Shown: in pieces, positions 16,288-24,885 of the stretch | Layout of the letters: the number at the start of each line of letters is the position of its first letter | Position numbering within the stretch: position 1 is the stretch's first letter | Assembly: GCF_001039275.2 (NCBI RefSeq) | Contig: NZ_CP030117.1 | Span: 1,695,501-1,759,500 of the forward strand | Direction of reading: 5' to 3' | DNA from: Brevibacillus brevis | GTDB taxonomy: Bacteria > Bacillota > Bacilli > Brevibacillales > Brevibacillaceae | Length of the DNA: 64,000 nucleotides | Made by a program: the position numbers and the translations under genes | The notes under the pieces: model-generated | Told to the model about the DNA's origin: nothing | The model's database searches: none | What the model saw: the letters and a program-made list of their open reading frames with translations, nothing else

Positions 16288-18711
16288 ATGAAGGTATCGT
16301 ACCAATGGTTATCGGAATACGTCGATCTGAGTGGAACGACGCCCCAGGAGCTGGCTGAAAAGCTGACTCGCAGCGGGATTGAAGTAGACGCAGTTGAATC
16401 ACGCAACGCAGGAGTATCCGGTGTTGTGATCGGTTATGTAAAAGAACGTAGCAAGCACCCCGATGCAGACCGTCTCAACGTATGCGTCGTTGATGCAGGA
16501 CAAGGAGAAGACCTGCAAATCGTTTGTGGGGCAGCGAACGTAGACAAGGGACAAAAAGTTCTCGTTGCCTTGATCGGTGCAAAGCTCCCGGGTGGTCTGA
16601 ACATCAAACGCTCCAAGCTGCGCGGTGTAGAATCCCAAGGGATGATCTGCTCGGCAAAAGAACTGGGCTTAAACGACAAGCTTCTGGCAAAAGATCAGCA
16701 AGAAGGCATTATGGTCTTGCCAGCGGATGCGGAAATCGGAATGGATGCTGTTTCGTACCTCGGCCTGGATGACTATGTGCTGGAATTGGGACTGACACCG
16801 AACCGTTCGGATTGCTTGAGCATGCTGGGGGTTGCTTACGAGGTAGCCGCTATTTTGGGCAAAGAAGTGGTATTCCCGCAAATCGAGCTGACCGAAAATG
16901 GTGGCGACAACCCGATCCAAGTCAAGATCGAAGCGACGAATGAAAGCTATCAATACCATGGTCGTCACTTCACCAACGCCCAAATCGCGACATCTCCACA
17001 ATGGATGAAAAATCGCTTGATGGCAGCGGGAATTCGTCTAATCAACAACGTAGTAGACGTAACGAACTACGTCCTGCTCGAATACGGTCAGCCGCTGCAT
17101 GCTTTCGATGCGACACAGGTAGCTGATCGCTCTATTGTCGTTCGACTGGCAAACGAGGGCGAAAAGCTCGTGACATTGGACGATCAAGAGCGCACACTGG
17201 ATGAGCAAACCTTGCTGATTGCCGACCAGACCAAAGGCTTGGCGATCGCAGGGGTAATGGGTGGAGCGAACTCCGAAATCACTGGCGAGACGAGCGAAAT
17301 CATTCTCGAAGCAGCTTGGTTCACGCCAAAAACAGTACGCCGCACAGCTCGTATGCTCGGCATGCGTACAGAAGGCTGCGTACGTTGGGAAAAGGGCGTT
17401 GACCAAGCACGTGTGCAGGAAGCGGGAGAACGCGCTGCTGCTCTGATTCAGCAATTGTCTGGGGCAACGGTATCCAAAGGAATCAGCTCTGCTGTTGTAA
17501 GCGAAGCTGCGCCTGCTGTTGTTTCCGTTACGCTTGCAAAAATCAATCAGCATCTCGGAACCGACATGTCGGCTTCTGATGTATCGCCGATTTTCGAGCG
17601 TCTGCAATTCCCGTATGAAGTAGCGGGCGACAAATGGACGGTAACCGTTCCAACGAGACGTGGCGACATTACGCTGCCAGAGGATTTGGTGGAAGAGGTT
17701 GCACGTCTGTACGGCTACGACAACATTCCGACCAGCTTGCCTTCTGGTTCGACCACACAGGGACAGTTGACAAAAGAACAGCAATTGCGCCGCACGATCC
17801 GTCATCATTTGATCGGTACTGGCATGAATGAAGCGATTTCCTATGCACTGGTTCATCCAGATCGTGTTGAGGCAGTAGCAGGTCTGCATCAGGAGAGAGT
17901 AAACCCTGTTGCGCTCATGATGCCGATGAGTGAAGACCATAGCGTTTTGCGCACGAGCTTGATTCCTAGCCTCTTGGAAACAGTCGCTTACAATAAAAAC
18001 CGCCAAAACCACGATGTTGCGATTTTCGAATTGGGCCGTGTGTTCTTGACGAAAGAAGAAACACTCACACAGCTTCCAGAAGAACGTCTGTATGTAGCGG
18101 GTGCATTGACTGGACAATTGCTCACACAAAACTGGATGGGCGCTAAGCAGCCTGTTGATTTCTTCCAAACCAAAGGGATTGTCGAATCACTCTTCGCTCG
18201 TTTGGGTATCCAAGGTGCCGAGTACAAAGCCGTCCAGGACATCGCAGGTATGCACCCGGGACGTACCGCGGAAGTATGGGTAGGTGAAAAGCGTCTAGGG
18301 TACCTGGGGCAAGTTCATCCGGGCACAGAAAAAGCGTATGATCTGTCCGAAACGTATGTATTCCAGTTTGATGTAGCTACTTTGATTGATGTAGCTGCTG
18401 AGGTAGGACATTACAATCAATTGCCGAAGTCCCCAGCGGTAACGCGTGACTTGGCTCTTGTTGTGGATCGCAGTGTAGCTGCTGGTGCATTGGAAGCAAC
18501 GATTCGTGAAGCGGCAGGTGACTTGCTCGAGTCCGTAACCCTGTTCGATGTATACATGGGTGAGCGTATTGCCCAAGATAAGAAGAGCATGGCATTTGCC
18601 CTCGTATTCCGTCACGCAGAGCGTACTTTGCAGGACGAAGAGATTCAACAAGTGACCAGTGCTGTCATCGAAGCCCTGAAAAACAACACAGGCGCTGAAC
18701 TGCGCATGTAA
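16288..18711 (+). CDS. pheT: Phenylalanine-tRNA ligase beta subunit
   Basis: An 807-residue beta subunit of PheRS with the usual order: tRNA-binding EMAP-like domain (about residues 40-150, with HPDADRLNVCVVDAG and VCGAANV), B3/B4 editing domain (about 200-400, NRSDCLSMLGVAYEVAA then VDVTNYVLLEYGQPLHAFD), B5 domain, a catalytic-like core (about 480-690) and the C-terminal anticodon-binding domain (KSPAVTRDLALVVD to the end). Both catalysis support and editing of mischarged Tyr reside here. GAGAGGAGAGG precedes the ATG, and it shares the pheS transcript. Confidence 0.97.
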   Translation: MKVSYQWLSEYVDLSGTTPQELAEKLTRSGIEVDAVESRNAGVSGVVIGYVKERSKHPDADRLNVCVVDAGQGEDLQIVCGAANVDKGQKVLVALIGAKLPGGLNIKRSKLRGVESQGMICSAKELGLNDKLLAKDQQEGIMVLPADAEIGMDAVSYLGLDDYVLELGLTPNRSDCLSMLGVAYEVAAILGKEVVFPQIELTENGGDNPIQVKIEATNESYQYHGRHFTNAQIATSPQWMKNRLMAAGIRLINNVVDVTNYVLLEYGQPLHAFDATQVADRSIVVRLANEGEKLVTLDDQERTLDEQTLLIADQTKGLAIAGVMGGANSEITGETSEIILEAAWFTPKTVRRTARMLGMRTEGCVRWEKGVDQARVQEAGERAAALIQQLSGATVSKGISSAVVSEAAPAVVSVTLAKINQHLGTDMSASDVSPIFERLQFPYEVAGDKWTVTVPTRRGDITLPEDLVEEVARLYGYDNIPTSLPSGSTTQGQLTKEQQLRRTIRHHLIGTGMNEAISYALVHPDRVEAVAGLHQERVNPVALMMPMSEDHSVLRTSLIPSLLETVAYNKNRQNHDVAIFELGRVFLTKEETLTQLPEERLYVAGALTGQLLTQNWMGAKQPVDFFQTKGIVESLFARLGIQGAEYKAVQDIAGMHPGRTAEVWVGEKRLGYLGQVHPGTEKAYDLSETYVFQFDVATLIDVAAEVGHYNQLPKSPAVTRDLALVVDRSVAAGALEATIREAAGDLLESVTLFDVYMGERIAQDKKSMAFALVFRHAERTLQDEEIQQVTSAVIEALKNNTGAELRM

Positions 18712-18793
18712 GATTGCTTGACGAAATCTGACATTTTCAGTAACCTAAAAAAGGATAAAGTAGAGCAAAGGTCGCAGTAGGGAGGTACCTCTC

Positions 18794-19069
18794 GTGCAAG
18801 GTGATGGGAAAAATCGTTTGACGGTGGACATCTTTGGCCAACAATACCGGCTCAGTGGAAAGGCAAGTGTCAATCACATACGTATGGTGGCCGGTTTCGT
18901 TGATGACAAGATGAACGAAATCGCAAACGGCAACCATCGACTGGATACTGCCAAAATTGCCGTACTTTCTGCGGTCAATATCGCGGATGAATACTTCCGC
19001 TTGCGTCAGGAGTACGAAGAACTGCTGAAAATCATTCAGGAAGAGGCAAAGGCTAAACCGATAGATTAA
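18794..19069 (+). CDS. zapA: Cell division protein ZapA
   Basis: A 91-residue ZapA, which binds and bundles FtsZ at the division septum. NRLTVDIFGQQYRLSG forms the N-terminal head, and VDDKMNEIANGNHRLDTAKIAVLSAVNIADEYF (seen across residues 36-68) leads into a helical coiled coil. The start is GTG at 18794 with GGGAGGTA 8 nt upstream. In B. subtilis rnhC lies between pheT and zapA and cvpA-polX follow; here zapA comes directly after pheT and is followed by a terminator. Confidence 0.92.
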   Translation: MQGDGKNRLTVDIFGQQYRLSGKASVNHIRMVAGFVDDKMNEIANGNHRLDTAKIAVLSAVNIADEYFRLRQEYEELLKIIQEEAKAKPID

Positions 19070-19073
19070 GGAA

Positions 19074-19102
19074 AAGAGGGGCTTGAATGCCTCTCTTTTT
19101 TT
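19074..19102 (+). terminator. Intrinsic terminator after zapA
   Basis: Nine-bp stem AAGAGGGGC (19074-19082) / GCCTCTCTT (19089-19097) with one wobble, then a T-run. Confidence 0.85.
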
Positions 19103-19114
19103 CACGTTGTGGGT

Positions 19115-19155
19115 AAAAGGAGAAGAGCCACCCCGTTTTTGATGGGATGGCTCTT
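19115..19155 (-). terminator. Intrinsic terminator of the YvlD-like gene
   Basis: Reading the reverse strand, AAGAGCCATCCC pairs with GGGGTGGCTCTT across 19123-19155, then a CTCCTTTT tail. Confidence 0.7.
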
Positions 19156-19168
19156 TGTCGCATTTTGC

Positions 19169-19543
19169 CTATGTCTCCTGCTTGTTCCCGGCATCCCCAT
19201 TGCGCACGTCCATATGGGTTTTGATCGGGATAAACAAGTCGATGATCCCGATCACCAAGGAAGCCAGAAGCGCTCCAAGAATCGTTACGCGGAAGCCAGA
19301 GACGATGAACTGAGTGAGATAAATCACGACGGCACTGACCAAGAAGCCGATAATACCACGATTGTACGGCGAAATTCGATCTCCGAAAATGGCTTCTACG
19401 GCCCAGCCAATCAGAGCGATGACAACGGCCGCGAGCAGAGCTGTCCAAAAACTGCTAACCGAAAAGCCGGGGACCAGAAAGCCGACAAACATCAGGACTA
19501 CGGCAGCGACGATAAAGCGGACGATATGGCGCATGATCGTCAA
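19169..19543 (-). CDS. YvlD-like 'phage holin family' membrane protein
   Basis: A 124-residue protein with four membrane helices, matching the YvlD / phage_holin_4_2 family despite lying in no prophage. Typical are FLVPGFSVSSFWTALLAAVV, the central EAIFG..ISPYNRGIIGFLVSA and a second GFRVTILGALLASLVIGIID. The family is linked to membrane stress in Bacillus; a holin role is not supported. GGAGGAG 11 nt upstream sets the ATG. It sits on the reverse strand between zapA and mutS2 where cvpA and polX are found in B. subtilis. Confidence 0.82.
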   Translation of the reverse strand: MTIMRHIVRFIVAAVVLMFVGFLVPGFSVSSFWTALLAAVVIALIGWAVEAIFGDRISPYNRGIIGFLVSAVVIYLTQFIVSGFRVTILGALLASLVIGIIDLFIPIKTHMDVRNGDAGNKQET

Positions 19544-19690
19544 GTGTACTCCTCCTTTAGAGTTGTTTCACCTTTCATTCTCTCACGCAAAGTGTAGATC
19601 TATGCCCAACGAAAACGTGTAAAATTATCCTTCGCCGATGATGCCTGTCTGATGCTATCCGTTGCCCAAGTTTTCTAAGCTCCGCTGCCA

Positions 19691-19699
19691 TGCTATAAT
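19691..19699 (+). promoter_or_regulatory. Extended -10 promoter for mutS2
   Basis: TGCTATAAT about 90 bp before the mutS2 start; the -35 (TTTTCT at 19671-19676, 17 bp away) is weak. Confidence 0.5.
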
Positions 19700-19788
19700 G
19701 GGGAGATATCGTAATGATTGCCGGTATAGACCGTCGCTCCCGCCCGCACGGTACAACGGTCGCCGCTGGATAAAGAAGGAGGAGCACA

Positions 19789-22146
19789 GTGGAACAACGG
19801 GTTTTAAAAACGTTAGAATACGATAAAATAGTCGCCCTGTTGATTGACAAGGCATCTTGCACATATGGTAAAGAAAAAGCAGCAGAGCTGATTCCATTTA
19901 TACGCTTGGATGAAGTCATAACCGCTCAGCAAGGGACTGAACAAGCAGCGACCGTGTTACGCCTGAAAGGCAGCGTGCCTCTCGGTGGCATTCGCGATAT
20001 TCGCGGTCCCGTACAGCGCGCCAGATTGAACGCCATGCTCGCCCCGATGGAATTGCTGGATATCGCCAGCACCGTAATGGCTGGACGCAGGCTCAAAACG
20101 TTTTTGCTCGATATGTGTGAGGATCACGAGCTGCCATTATTGCAACAGCAGGCAGAGCGTATTGAGGGCCTGCGCGAGTTGGAAACTGAAATTCGCCGCT
20201 GTGTTGATGAAAATGGCGATATTTTGGACAGCGCGAGCCTTGAATTGCGACAGGTACGTCAGGAGATTAGACAGGTCGAGTCGCGCATTCGTGAAAAGCT
20301 CGATCAAATGACACGCTCGTCTACTTACCAAAAAATGCTGATGGAAAACATCGTTACAATTCGTGGCGATCGTTTCGTCATTCCGGTGAAGCAGGAGTAT
20401 CGTTCTGTATTTGGCGGAATTGTTCACGATCAGTCGGCATCTGGGGCGACGCTCTTTATCGAACCGGAAGTGATCGTCGAGATGAACAACAAGCTTCGCG
20501 AGCTTCGCTTGCGTGAGGAACGTGAAGTGGAGCGTATTCTGTATGTGTTGACGGAGCAGGTATCCTTTGCGGTAGAGGCTTTGATCGAGAATACAGAAGC
20601 GCTGACAGAGCTTGATTTTATGTTTGCCAAGGCTCAGCTTGCCTGGAGCATGAAGGCGATCTGTCCACGCATCAATGATCGCGGGTACGTTAACATGCGT
20701 AAAGCGCGTCATCCACTCATTCCACGAGAAGTTGTCGTTCCTGTAGATGTGGAGCTGGGTGGAGAGTATCAGGCGATTGTTGTGACAGGCCCGAATACAG
20801 GCGGAAAAACCGTTTCCCTCAAAACAATCGGACTGCTGTCCTTGATGACCATGGCAGGCTTGCATATTCCGGCAGAGGAAGAGAGCGAGATGACCGTATT
20901 CTCCTCCGTTTTTGCCGATATCGGGGATGAGCAATCCATCGAGCAGAGCCTGTCTACGTTCTCGAGCCATATGACCAATATTATTCAAATCTTGGCGAAA
21001 ATGGACGACAAGAGCTTGGTTCTGTTTGACGAGCTAGGCGCAGGAACAGATCCGACAGAGGGTGCTGCTCTGGCCATGTCCATCATCGACCATGTGATTG
21101 ATTCCGGCGCGAGATTGGTCGCAACGACTCACTACAGTGAATTGAAGGCGTATGCCTACGATAGACCCGAGGTCATCAATGCCAGCGTGGAATTTGATGT
21201 ACAGACGCTGCGTCCTACTTATCGCTTGCTTATCGGGGTGCCAGGTAGGTCCAACGCATTTGCCATCGCAAGACGTCTGGGATTGCCGGAACACATCATT
21301 GATGTAGCACGTGGCTCGATCAGTGAGGAAGATAATCAGGTCGAGAGCATGATTGCTTCGTTGGAGCGCAATCGCAAGTCGGCGGAAGCGGACAGGTTGG
21401 CGGCAAAAGCGGCACGCGAGGAAGCGGAAGAGCTGCGTAGACGGCTGGAAGAAGAGCGCGCACAATTTGCCGAAGAGAAAAACAAGCGAATGGAGCGAGC
21501 AGAAGACGAAGCGCGAATTGCCGTCCAACTCGCAAAAGAAGAAGCGGAAACGATCATTCGCGAGCTGCGCGAAATGATGGCAGAAGGCATGGAAATCAAG
21601 GAGCATCGTCTCATCGATGCGAAGAAGCGCTTGGGCAATGCCGTTCTTGAGCTGGACAAGGAAAAGGTGAAGAAGCCGGCAAAAGCAGTTCGTGCCACAC
21701 AAATTAAGGTGGGCGACGAGGTAATGGTGACGAGCTTCGGACAAAAAGGAACCGTGCTGGAAAAGGTAAACAATGAAGAATTCCTCGTGCAGATCGGGAT
21801 TATGAAAATGAAAGTGAAGCGCGATGATATGCATGTACAAAACTCGATCCAGCAAAAACCGCAAGCGGCTCCGTACACTTCTGTGAAGCGACGCAGTGAC
21901 AATATCAAGATGGATCTCGACTTGCGCGGCTACAACGTCGAGGACAGCATTCGGGAAATTGATCAGTTCTTAGATGACGCGCTGTTGGCAGGCTTGCACT
22001 CGGTTTCCATTATTCACGGACACGGGACAGGGGTACTGCGCAAAGGCGTGCATGAGTATTTGAGAAATCATCGTAATGTAAAATCCTTCCGCTTAGGTGG
22101 TCAAGGAGAAGGCGGCGTAGGTGCTACCATTGCCGAATTGAAATAA
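19789..22146 (+). CDS. mutS2: Endonuclease MutS2
   Basis: A 785-residue MutS2. The MutS-like ATPase has Walker A GPNTGGKT at residues 334-341, LVLFDELGAGTDP as Walker B and ATTHYSELKAYA. A long charged coiled coil follows (about 515-630), then a KOW-like segment and a C-terminal Smr nuclease domain with LDLRGYNVED and HGHGTGVLRKGV. Known roles are suppression of recombination and rescue of collided ribosomes. The mismatch-recognition domain of MutS is absent, as normal for MutS2. The start is GTG 19789 with AAGGAGGAG upstream. Confidence 0.96.
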   Translation: MEQRVLKTLEYDKIVALLIDKASCTYGKEKAAELIPFIRLDEVITAQQGTEQAATVLRLKGSVPLGGIRDIRGPVQRARLNAMLAPMELLDIASTVMAGRRLKTFLLDMCEDHELPLLQQQAERIEGLRELETEIRRCVDENGDILDSASLELRQVRQEIRQVESRIREKLDQMTRSSTYQKMLMENIVTIRGDRFVIPVKQEYRSVFGGIVHDQSASGATLFIEPEVIVEMNNKLRELRLREEREVERILYVLTEQVSFAVEALIENTEALTELDFMFAKAQLAWSMKAICPRINDRGYVNMRKARHPLIPREVVVPVDVELGGEYQAIVVTGPNTGGKTVSLKTIGLLSLMTMAGLHIPAEEESEMTVFSSVFADIGDEQSIEQSLSTFSSHMTNIIQILAKMDDKSLVLFDELGAGTDPTEGAALAMSIIDHVIDSGARLVATTHYSELKAYAYDRPEVINASVEFDVQTLRPTYRLLIGVPGRSNAFAIARRLGLPEHIIDVARGSISEEDNQVESMIASLERNRKSAEADRLAAKAAREEAEELRRRLEEERAQFAEEKNKRMERAEDEARIAVQLAKEEAETIIRELREMMAEGMEIKEHRLIDAKKRLGNAVLELDKEKVKKPAKAVRATQIKVGDEVMVTSFGQKGTVLEKVNNEEFLVQIGIMKMKVKRDDMHVQNSIQQKPQAAPYTSVKRRSDNIKMDLDLRGYNVEDSIREIDQFLDDALLAGLHSVSIIHGHGTGVLRKGVHEYLRNHRNVKSFRLGGQGEGGVGATIAELK

Positions 22147-22163
22147 GAGGTCGGGAGGGACAT

Positions 22164-22574
22164 ATGGAAAACCTTCTACACAATCCATATTTTGCAACTG
22201 CAGCTTATTTTACAGTGTCTGGACTGGCGATGGTTTTATTCTTAGCCATTTTTGAACTAGTGACGCGTTATCGTGTTTGGGAAGAATTGAAGCGTGGGAA
22301 CATGGCAGTAGCAATGGCAACAGGCGGGAAAATTTTTGGGATCGCGAACATTTTCCGTTATTCCATTCAGGCGCATTTGTCTTTGGGAGAAGCGTTAATT
22401 TGGGCGACATTCGGATTTTTCCTGTTGTTGTCTGCGTACTTCATTTTTGAATTCATGACCCCTACCTTTAATGTTGATCAGGAAATTGCCAAAGATAACA
22501 GGGCCATTGGCTTTATTGCGATGGTCCTGTCCATCGGTTTCTCGTATATCATAGGGGCATCCTTGCCTCGTTAG
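22164..22574 (+). CDS. yshE: DUF350 membrane protein (YshE-like)
   Basis: A 136-residue protein with four membrane helices, matching DUF350. KRGNMAVAMATGGKIFGIANIFR (family core, residues 45-68) and the repeat-like end DNRAIGFIAMVLSIGFSYIIGAS are diagnostic. Its function is unknown. Its position directly after mutS2 (17 bp) is the same as yshE in B. subtilis, where lcfA comes next. Here the next 22 kb are a surface-polysaccharide region. Confidence 0.85.
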   Translation: MENLLHNPYFATAAYFTVSGLAMVLFLAIFELVTRYRVWEELKRGNMAVAMATGGKIFGIANIFRYSIQAHLSLGEALIWATFGFFLLLSAYFIFEFMTPTFNVDQEIAKDNRAIGFIAMVLSIGFSYIIGASLPR

Positions 22575-22579
22575 ACGGG

Positions 22580-22608
22580 TTGAACGTTATTTCAAACGAG
22601 AGTATAAT
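22580..22608 (+). promoter_or_regulatory. Sigma-A promoter for the nucleotide-sugar dehydrogenase unit
   Basis: TTGAAC (22580-22585), 17 bp, TATAAT (22603-22608). It lies just after yshE and 246 bp before the dehydrogenase start, so a long 5' leader is expected. Confidence 0.75.
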
Positions 22609-22673
22609 TTGATTTGGCGAAAGAGTACCAAACTATTCTGCCCAATCAAAGTCCTTTTTACGAAAAAGAGGAC
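22608..22673 (+). promoter_or_regulatory. Structured leader: two hairpins at the start of the transcript
   Basis: Hairpin 1 pairs TTTGATTTGGC (22608-22618) with GCCCAATCAAA (22640-22650), one mismatch. Hairpin 2 pairs GTCCTTTTT (22651-22659) with AAAAAGAGGAC (22663-22673), with a two-base bulge. Together with the micro-ORF downstream they form a leader that matches no riboswitch class I can recognise. Function is inferred only. Confidence 0.45.
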
Positions 22674-22703
22674 AGGCCAAGATTGTATGGGGGAGGAACA
22701 GCC

Positions 22704-22778
22704 TTGGAAACGTTGTACAAGGTCCTCATTGGATTGTGTGTGCTTTTTATCGCTGCAGGTGTTTACTACCTGTCCTAA
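22704..22778 (+). CDS. Candidate 24-residue membrane micro-protein
   Basis: A TTG start at 22704 preceded by GGGGGAGGA (about 6 nt away) opens a short frame with the sequence LETLYKVLIGLCVLFIAAG followed by VYYLS (first residue Met if initiated). It forms one hydrophobic helix, ends with TAA at 22776-22778 and lies 75 bp before the dehydrogenase gene on the same transcript. The strong ribosome site and the single-helix composition favour a real small membrane protein or leader peptide. I recognise no family. Too short for confident calling. Confidence 0.45.
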   Translation: METLYKVLIGLCVLFIAAGVYYLS

Positions 22779-22853
22779 AAATATGCGCAAGTTGGCCGCG
22801 TGACTTTTACAGTCATACGGACCTTACTTAGAGTGTGAAAGAGGAGATACGCA

Positions 22854-24152
22854 ATGACTCAACCTGTACGCGTAGCTGTTGTGGGATTGGGGTTTGTAGG
22901 CTTGCCGTTGGCGCTTACCTATGCCATGAAAGGAGCAAACGTCATCGGTATTGACGTCGTACCGCATGTCGTCGATGAGATCAATGCGGCACATTCCCAT
23001 CACCTGGAGTCCTATCAGGGAAAAACGTTGCCAGAGATCCTCAAAGAGCAGATTGAAGCAAAACGTTTCCGTGCAACGTCTTCCTATGAGGAAGCTGCTG
23101 CGGAAGTCCATAACTATATTGTAACAGTCGGATTGCCTGTTCATAACGGCGATCCTGATCTCGGACCGCTGAAAAGCTGTGCACAATCGCTCGGTCGCGT
23201 ACTGAAAAAAGGCGATACCATCATGATCCGCAGCACCGTCGTACCAGGAACGACAGAAGATGTAATTCTGCCGATTTTGGAGGAAACAAGCGGTCTCGTT
23301 GCTGGTGTCGATTTCTACCTGACATACTGCTCGGAGCGAATTGCAGAGGGGCGTGCTTTTGAAGAGTTCATCCATATGCCGCTCGTTCTGGGTGGCATCA
23401 ATGAACAAAGCGCTGAAAAAGGAAAAGAGTTGTTGTCCTTCATCAGCGAGACGGACATCACGATCACGGATATCCGCGTAGTTGAGACAGCAAAAGTCAT
23501 CGAGAACATCCAGCGTGATGTGAACATTGCGATGGTACAGGAATTTGCTCGTTTCTCCGAGGCATTCGGCATCGATACGTTCGAGCTGATCAAGGTTGCC
23601 AATACGCACACGCGTGTAAACCTGTTATCGCCAGGACCGGGAGTAGGCGGCTTCTGCTTGCCGAATGCGTTGTACTACTTGCAGCCTAAGGCACGCGAAT
23701 TGGAAGTAAACATGCCGATTCTGCAACTGGCTCGCAATACGAATGATGCAGTACCTGAAGTGTTGATCAGCATGCTCGAGCAAGCCTTGAAGAAAAATGG
23801 CAAGACATTGGCAGGAAGCCGCGTAGCTGTATTGGGGATGGCGATGAAAGACTTTTCCAATGACGACCGCGTAAGCCCTGTCCACGATCTGATCAAGCTG
23901 CTCATAACAAAAGGAGTAGACGTTCGCTCCTACGATCCGGCTGTTCCGACTGTGTATGATCATAAGGTTGACAGTCTGGACAAAGCATTGAATGGAGCAG
24001 ATGCGTTGTTCCTGACGGCTGTGCAAAAGGAGTTTGCTGAGGCGGATTGGGCTGATGTCGCTGAAAAGATGGCTGACGCGCCGATCCTCTTCGATACGAA
24101 AAACCGCATCCCACGTGACCTTGTCAGCAAGGCGACTGTGGTGCGCATTTAA
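22854..24152 (+). CDS. Nucleotide-sugar (UDP-sugar) 6-dehydrogenase, WecC/UDP-ManNAc dehydrogenase-like
   Basis: A 432-residue NAD-dependent dehydrogenase that oxidises a UDP-hexose to the uronic acid. The N-terminal Rossmann motif VVGLGFVGLPLA (residues 9-20), the SERIAEGRA segment and GGFCLPNA with catalytic Cys268 are in place; a C-terminal UDP-binding domain ends the protein. GGFCLP and overall layout look nearer to UDP-N-acetylmannosaminuronate dehydrogenases than to Ugd/TuaD, but substrate cannot be settled by eye. GAGGAGAT precedes the ATG. It probably supplies an acidic sugar for the wall polymer made by genes further on. A terminator follows. Confidence 0.9.
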   Translation: MTQPVRVAVVGLGFVGLPLALTYAMKGANVIGIDVVPHVVDEINAAHSHHLESYQGKTLPEILKEQIEAKRFRATSSYEEAAAEVHNYIVTVGLPVHNGDPDLGPLKSCAQSLGRVLKKGDTIMIRSTVVPGTTEDVILPILEETSGLVAGVDFYLTYCSERIAEGRAFEEFIHMPLVLGGINEQSAEKGKELLSFISETDITITDIRVVETAKVIENIQRDVNIAMVQEFARFSEAFGIDTFELIKVANTHTRVNLLSPGPGVGGFCLPNALYYLQPKARELEVNMPILQLARNTNDAVPEVLISMLEQALKKNGKTLAGSRVAVLGMAMKDFSNDDRVSPVHDLIKLLITKGVDVRSYDPAVPTVYDHKVDSLDKALNGADALFLTAVQKEFAEADWADVAEKMADAPILFDTKNRIPRDLVSKATVVRI

Positions 24153-24183
24153 TTCTTGAACAAGTTACACTGATTCATACGAG

Positions 24184-24228
24184 AAAACCTCTCTAAACGC
24201 ACGTAGAAGCGTTTGGAGAGGTTTTTTT
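24184..24228 (+). terminator. Intrinsic terminator after the sugar dehydrogenase
   Basis: A long near-perfect stem: AAAACCTCTC...AAACGC (24184-24200) with GCGTTT...GAGAGGTTTT (24209-24225), then T-run. Confidence 0.9.
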
Positions 24229-24248
24229 CATAAAGTAGTGAACCATAT

Positions 24249-24277
24249 TGAACGAGAGAGCCAATACAAGGTGTATA
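24249..24277 (+). promoter_or_regulatory. Candidate ECF-type promoter of the sigma/anti-sigma pair
   Basis: TGAACG (24249-24254), 16 bp, GTGTATA (24271-24277). ECF sigma factors of Bacillus recognise TGAAC-type -35 elements with about 16-bp spacing, so autoregulation is plausible. A second TGAACC at 24239-24244 has no matching -10. Confidence 0.4.
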
Positions 24278-24297
24278 CAATTTCAGGGGGCCCTCCG

Positions 24298-24885
24298 ATG
24301 AATGATCAAATGTTAGAACTGTGGCTGGACCGTTTGCTTGATGGAGACCAAGAAGCTTTTGAGGTGGTCTACAGCATGACACGGACAAAAATTTACGGTA
24401 CCGTAGCAGCCATGGTTACGAATAAAGAAGATGTTCATGATATTGTAAGCGAAATCTACTATCAGTTATGGCGATCACTGCCTGCCTATGATCGCAAGCG
24501 TCCGTTTCTTTTCTGGGTGAATGGGATTGTCATTAGACAGGTGAAAAACTGGCGTAGACAGATTTGGAGAAGATTCCGTCTGTTAGAACGAAAACAGAGC
24601 TTGGAAGAAGAACAACATGCCGAAACGCCGGATGAGCCAATGCTTGCGATGGAGTCTGCCACAGAGATGCAGCAAGCAATTCAAAAGCTGCCGTTCAAGC
24701 TACGGAGCGTCGTCATTTATCGGTATTACTACGATTTTACGTACGATCAGATTGCCGAACTGCTGCAAATACCAGTGGGCACAGCAAAATCGAGAAATCA
24801 TCTGGCATTAAAGCGAATCCGCGAGTGGATTGACGTCGAATGGAATGAGGAGGAACTCCAAACATGTCTATCGAAAAAATCATAA
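24298..24885 (+). CDS. ECF-type sigma-70 family RNA polymerase sigma factor
   Basis: A 195-residue sigma factor with region 2 (DGDQEAFEVVYSMTRTKIYG to DVHDIVSEIYYQLWRSL, with WVNGIVIRQVKNWRR) and region 4 (IQKLPFKLRSVVIYRYYYDFTYDQIAELLQ, then GTAKSRNHLALKRI, described across residues 125-180). AGGGGG lies about 10 nt before the ATG at 24298; a longer frame to 24238 would cross the promoter. The stop overlaps the next gene by 22 bp. That gene encodes a single-pass protein of anti-sigma layout, so the two likely form a membrane-signal switch. Confidence 0.9.
   Translation: MNDQMLELWLDRLLDGDQEAFEVVYSMTRTKIYGTVAAMVTNKEDVHDIVSEIYYQLWRSLPAYDRKRPFLFWVNGIVIRQVKNWRRQIWRRFRLLERKQSLEEEQHAETPDEPMLAMESATEMQQAIQKLPFKLRSVVIYRYYYDFTYDQIAELLQIPVGTAKSRNHLALKRIREWIDVEWNEEELQTCLSKKS

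Noticed and set aside
17038-18168. A 376-codon reverse-strand frame within pheT
   Set aside because: Antisense to a well conserved gene and not resembling any protein family.
19169-19543. Prophage remnant suggested by the 'holin' family name
   Set aside because: No integrase, endolysin, capsid or other phage gene is near; the protein is of the chromosomal YvlD type.
20137-20988. Long reverse-strand frames inside mutS2
   Set aside because: Shadow of the mutS2 coding pattern; no independent signals.
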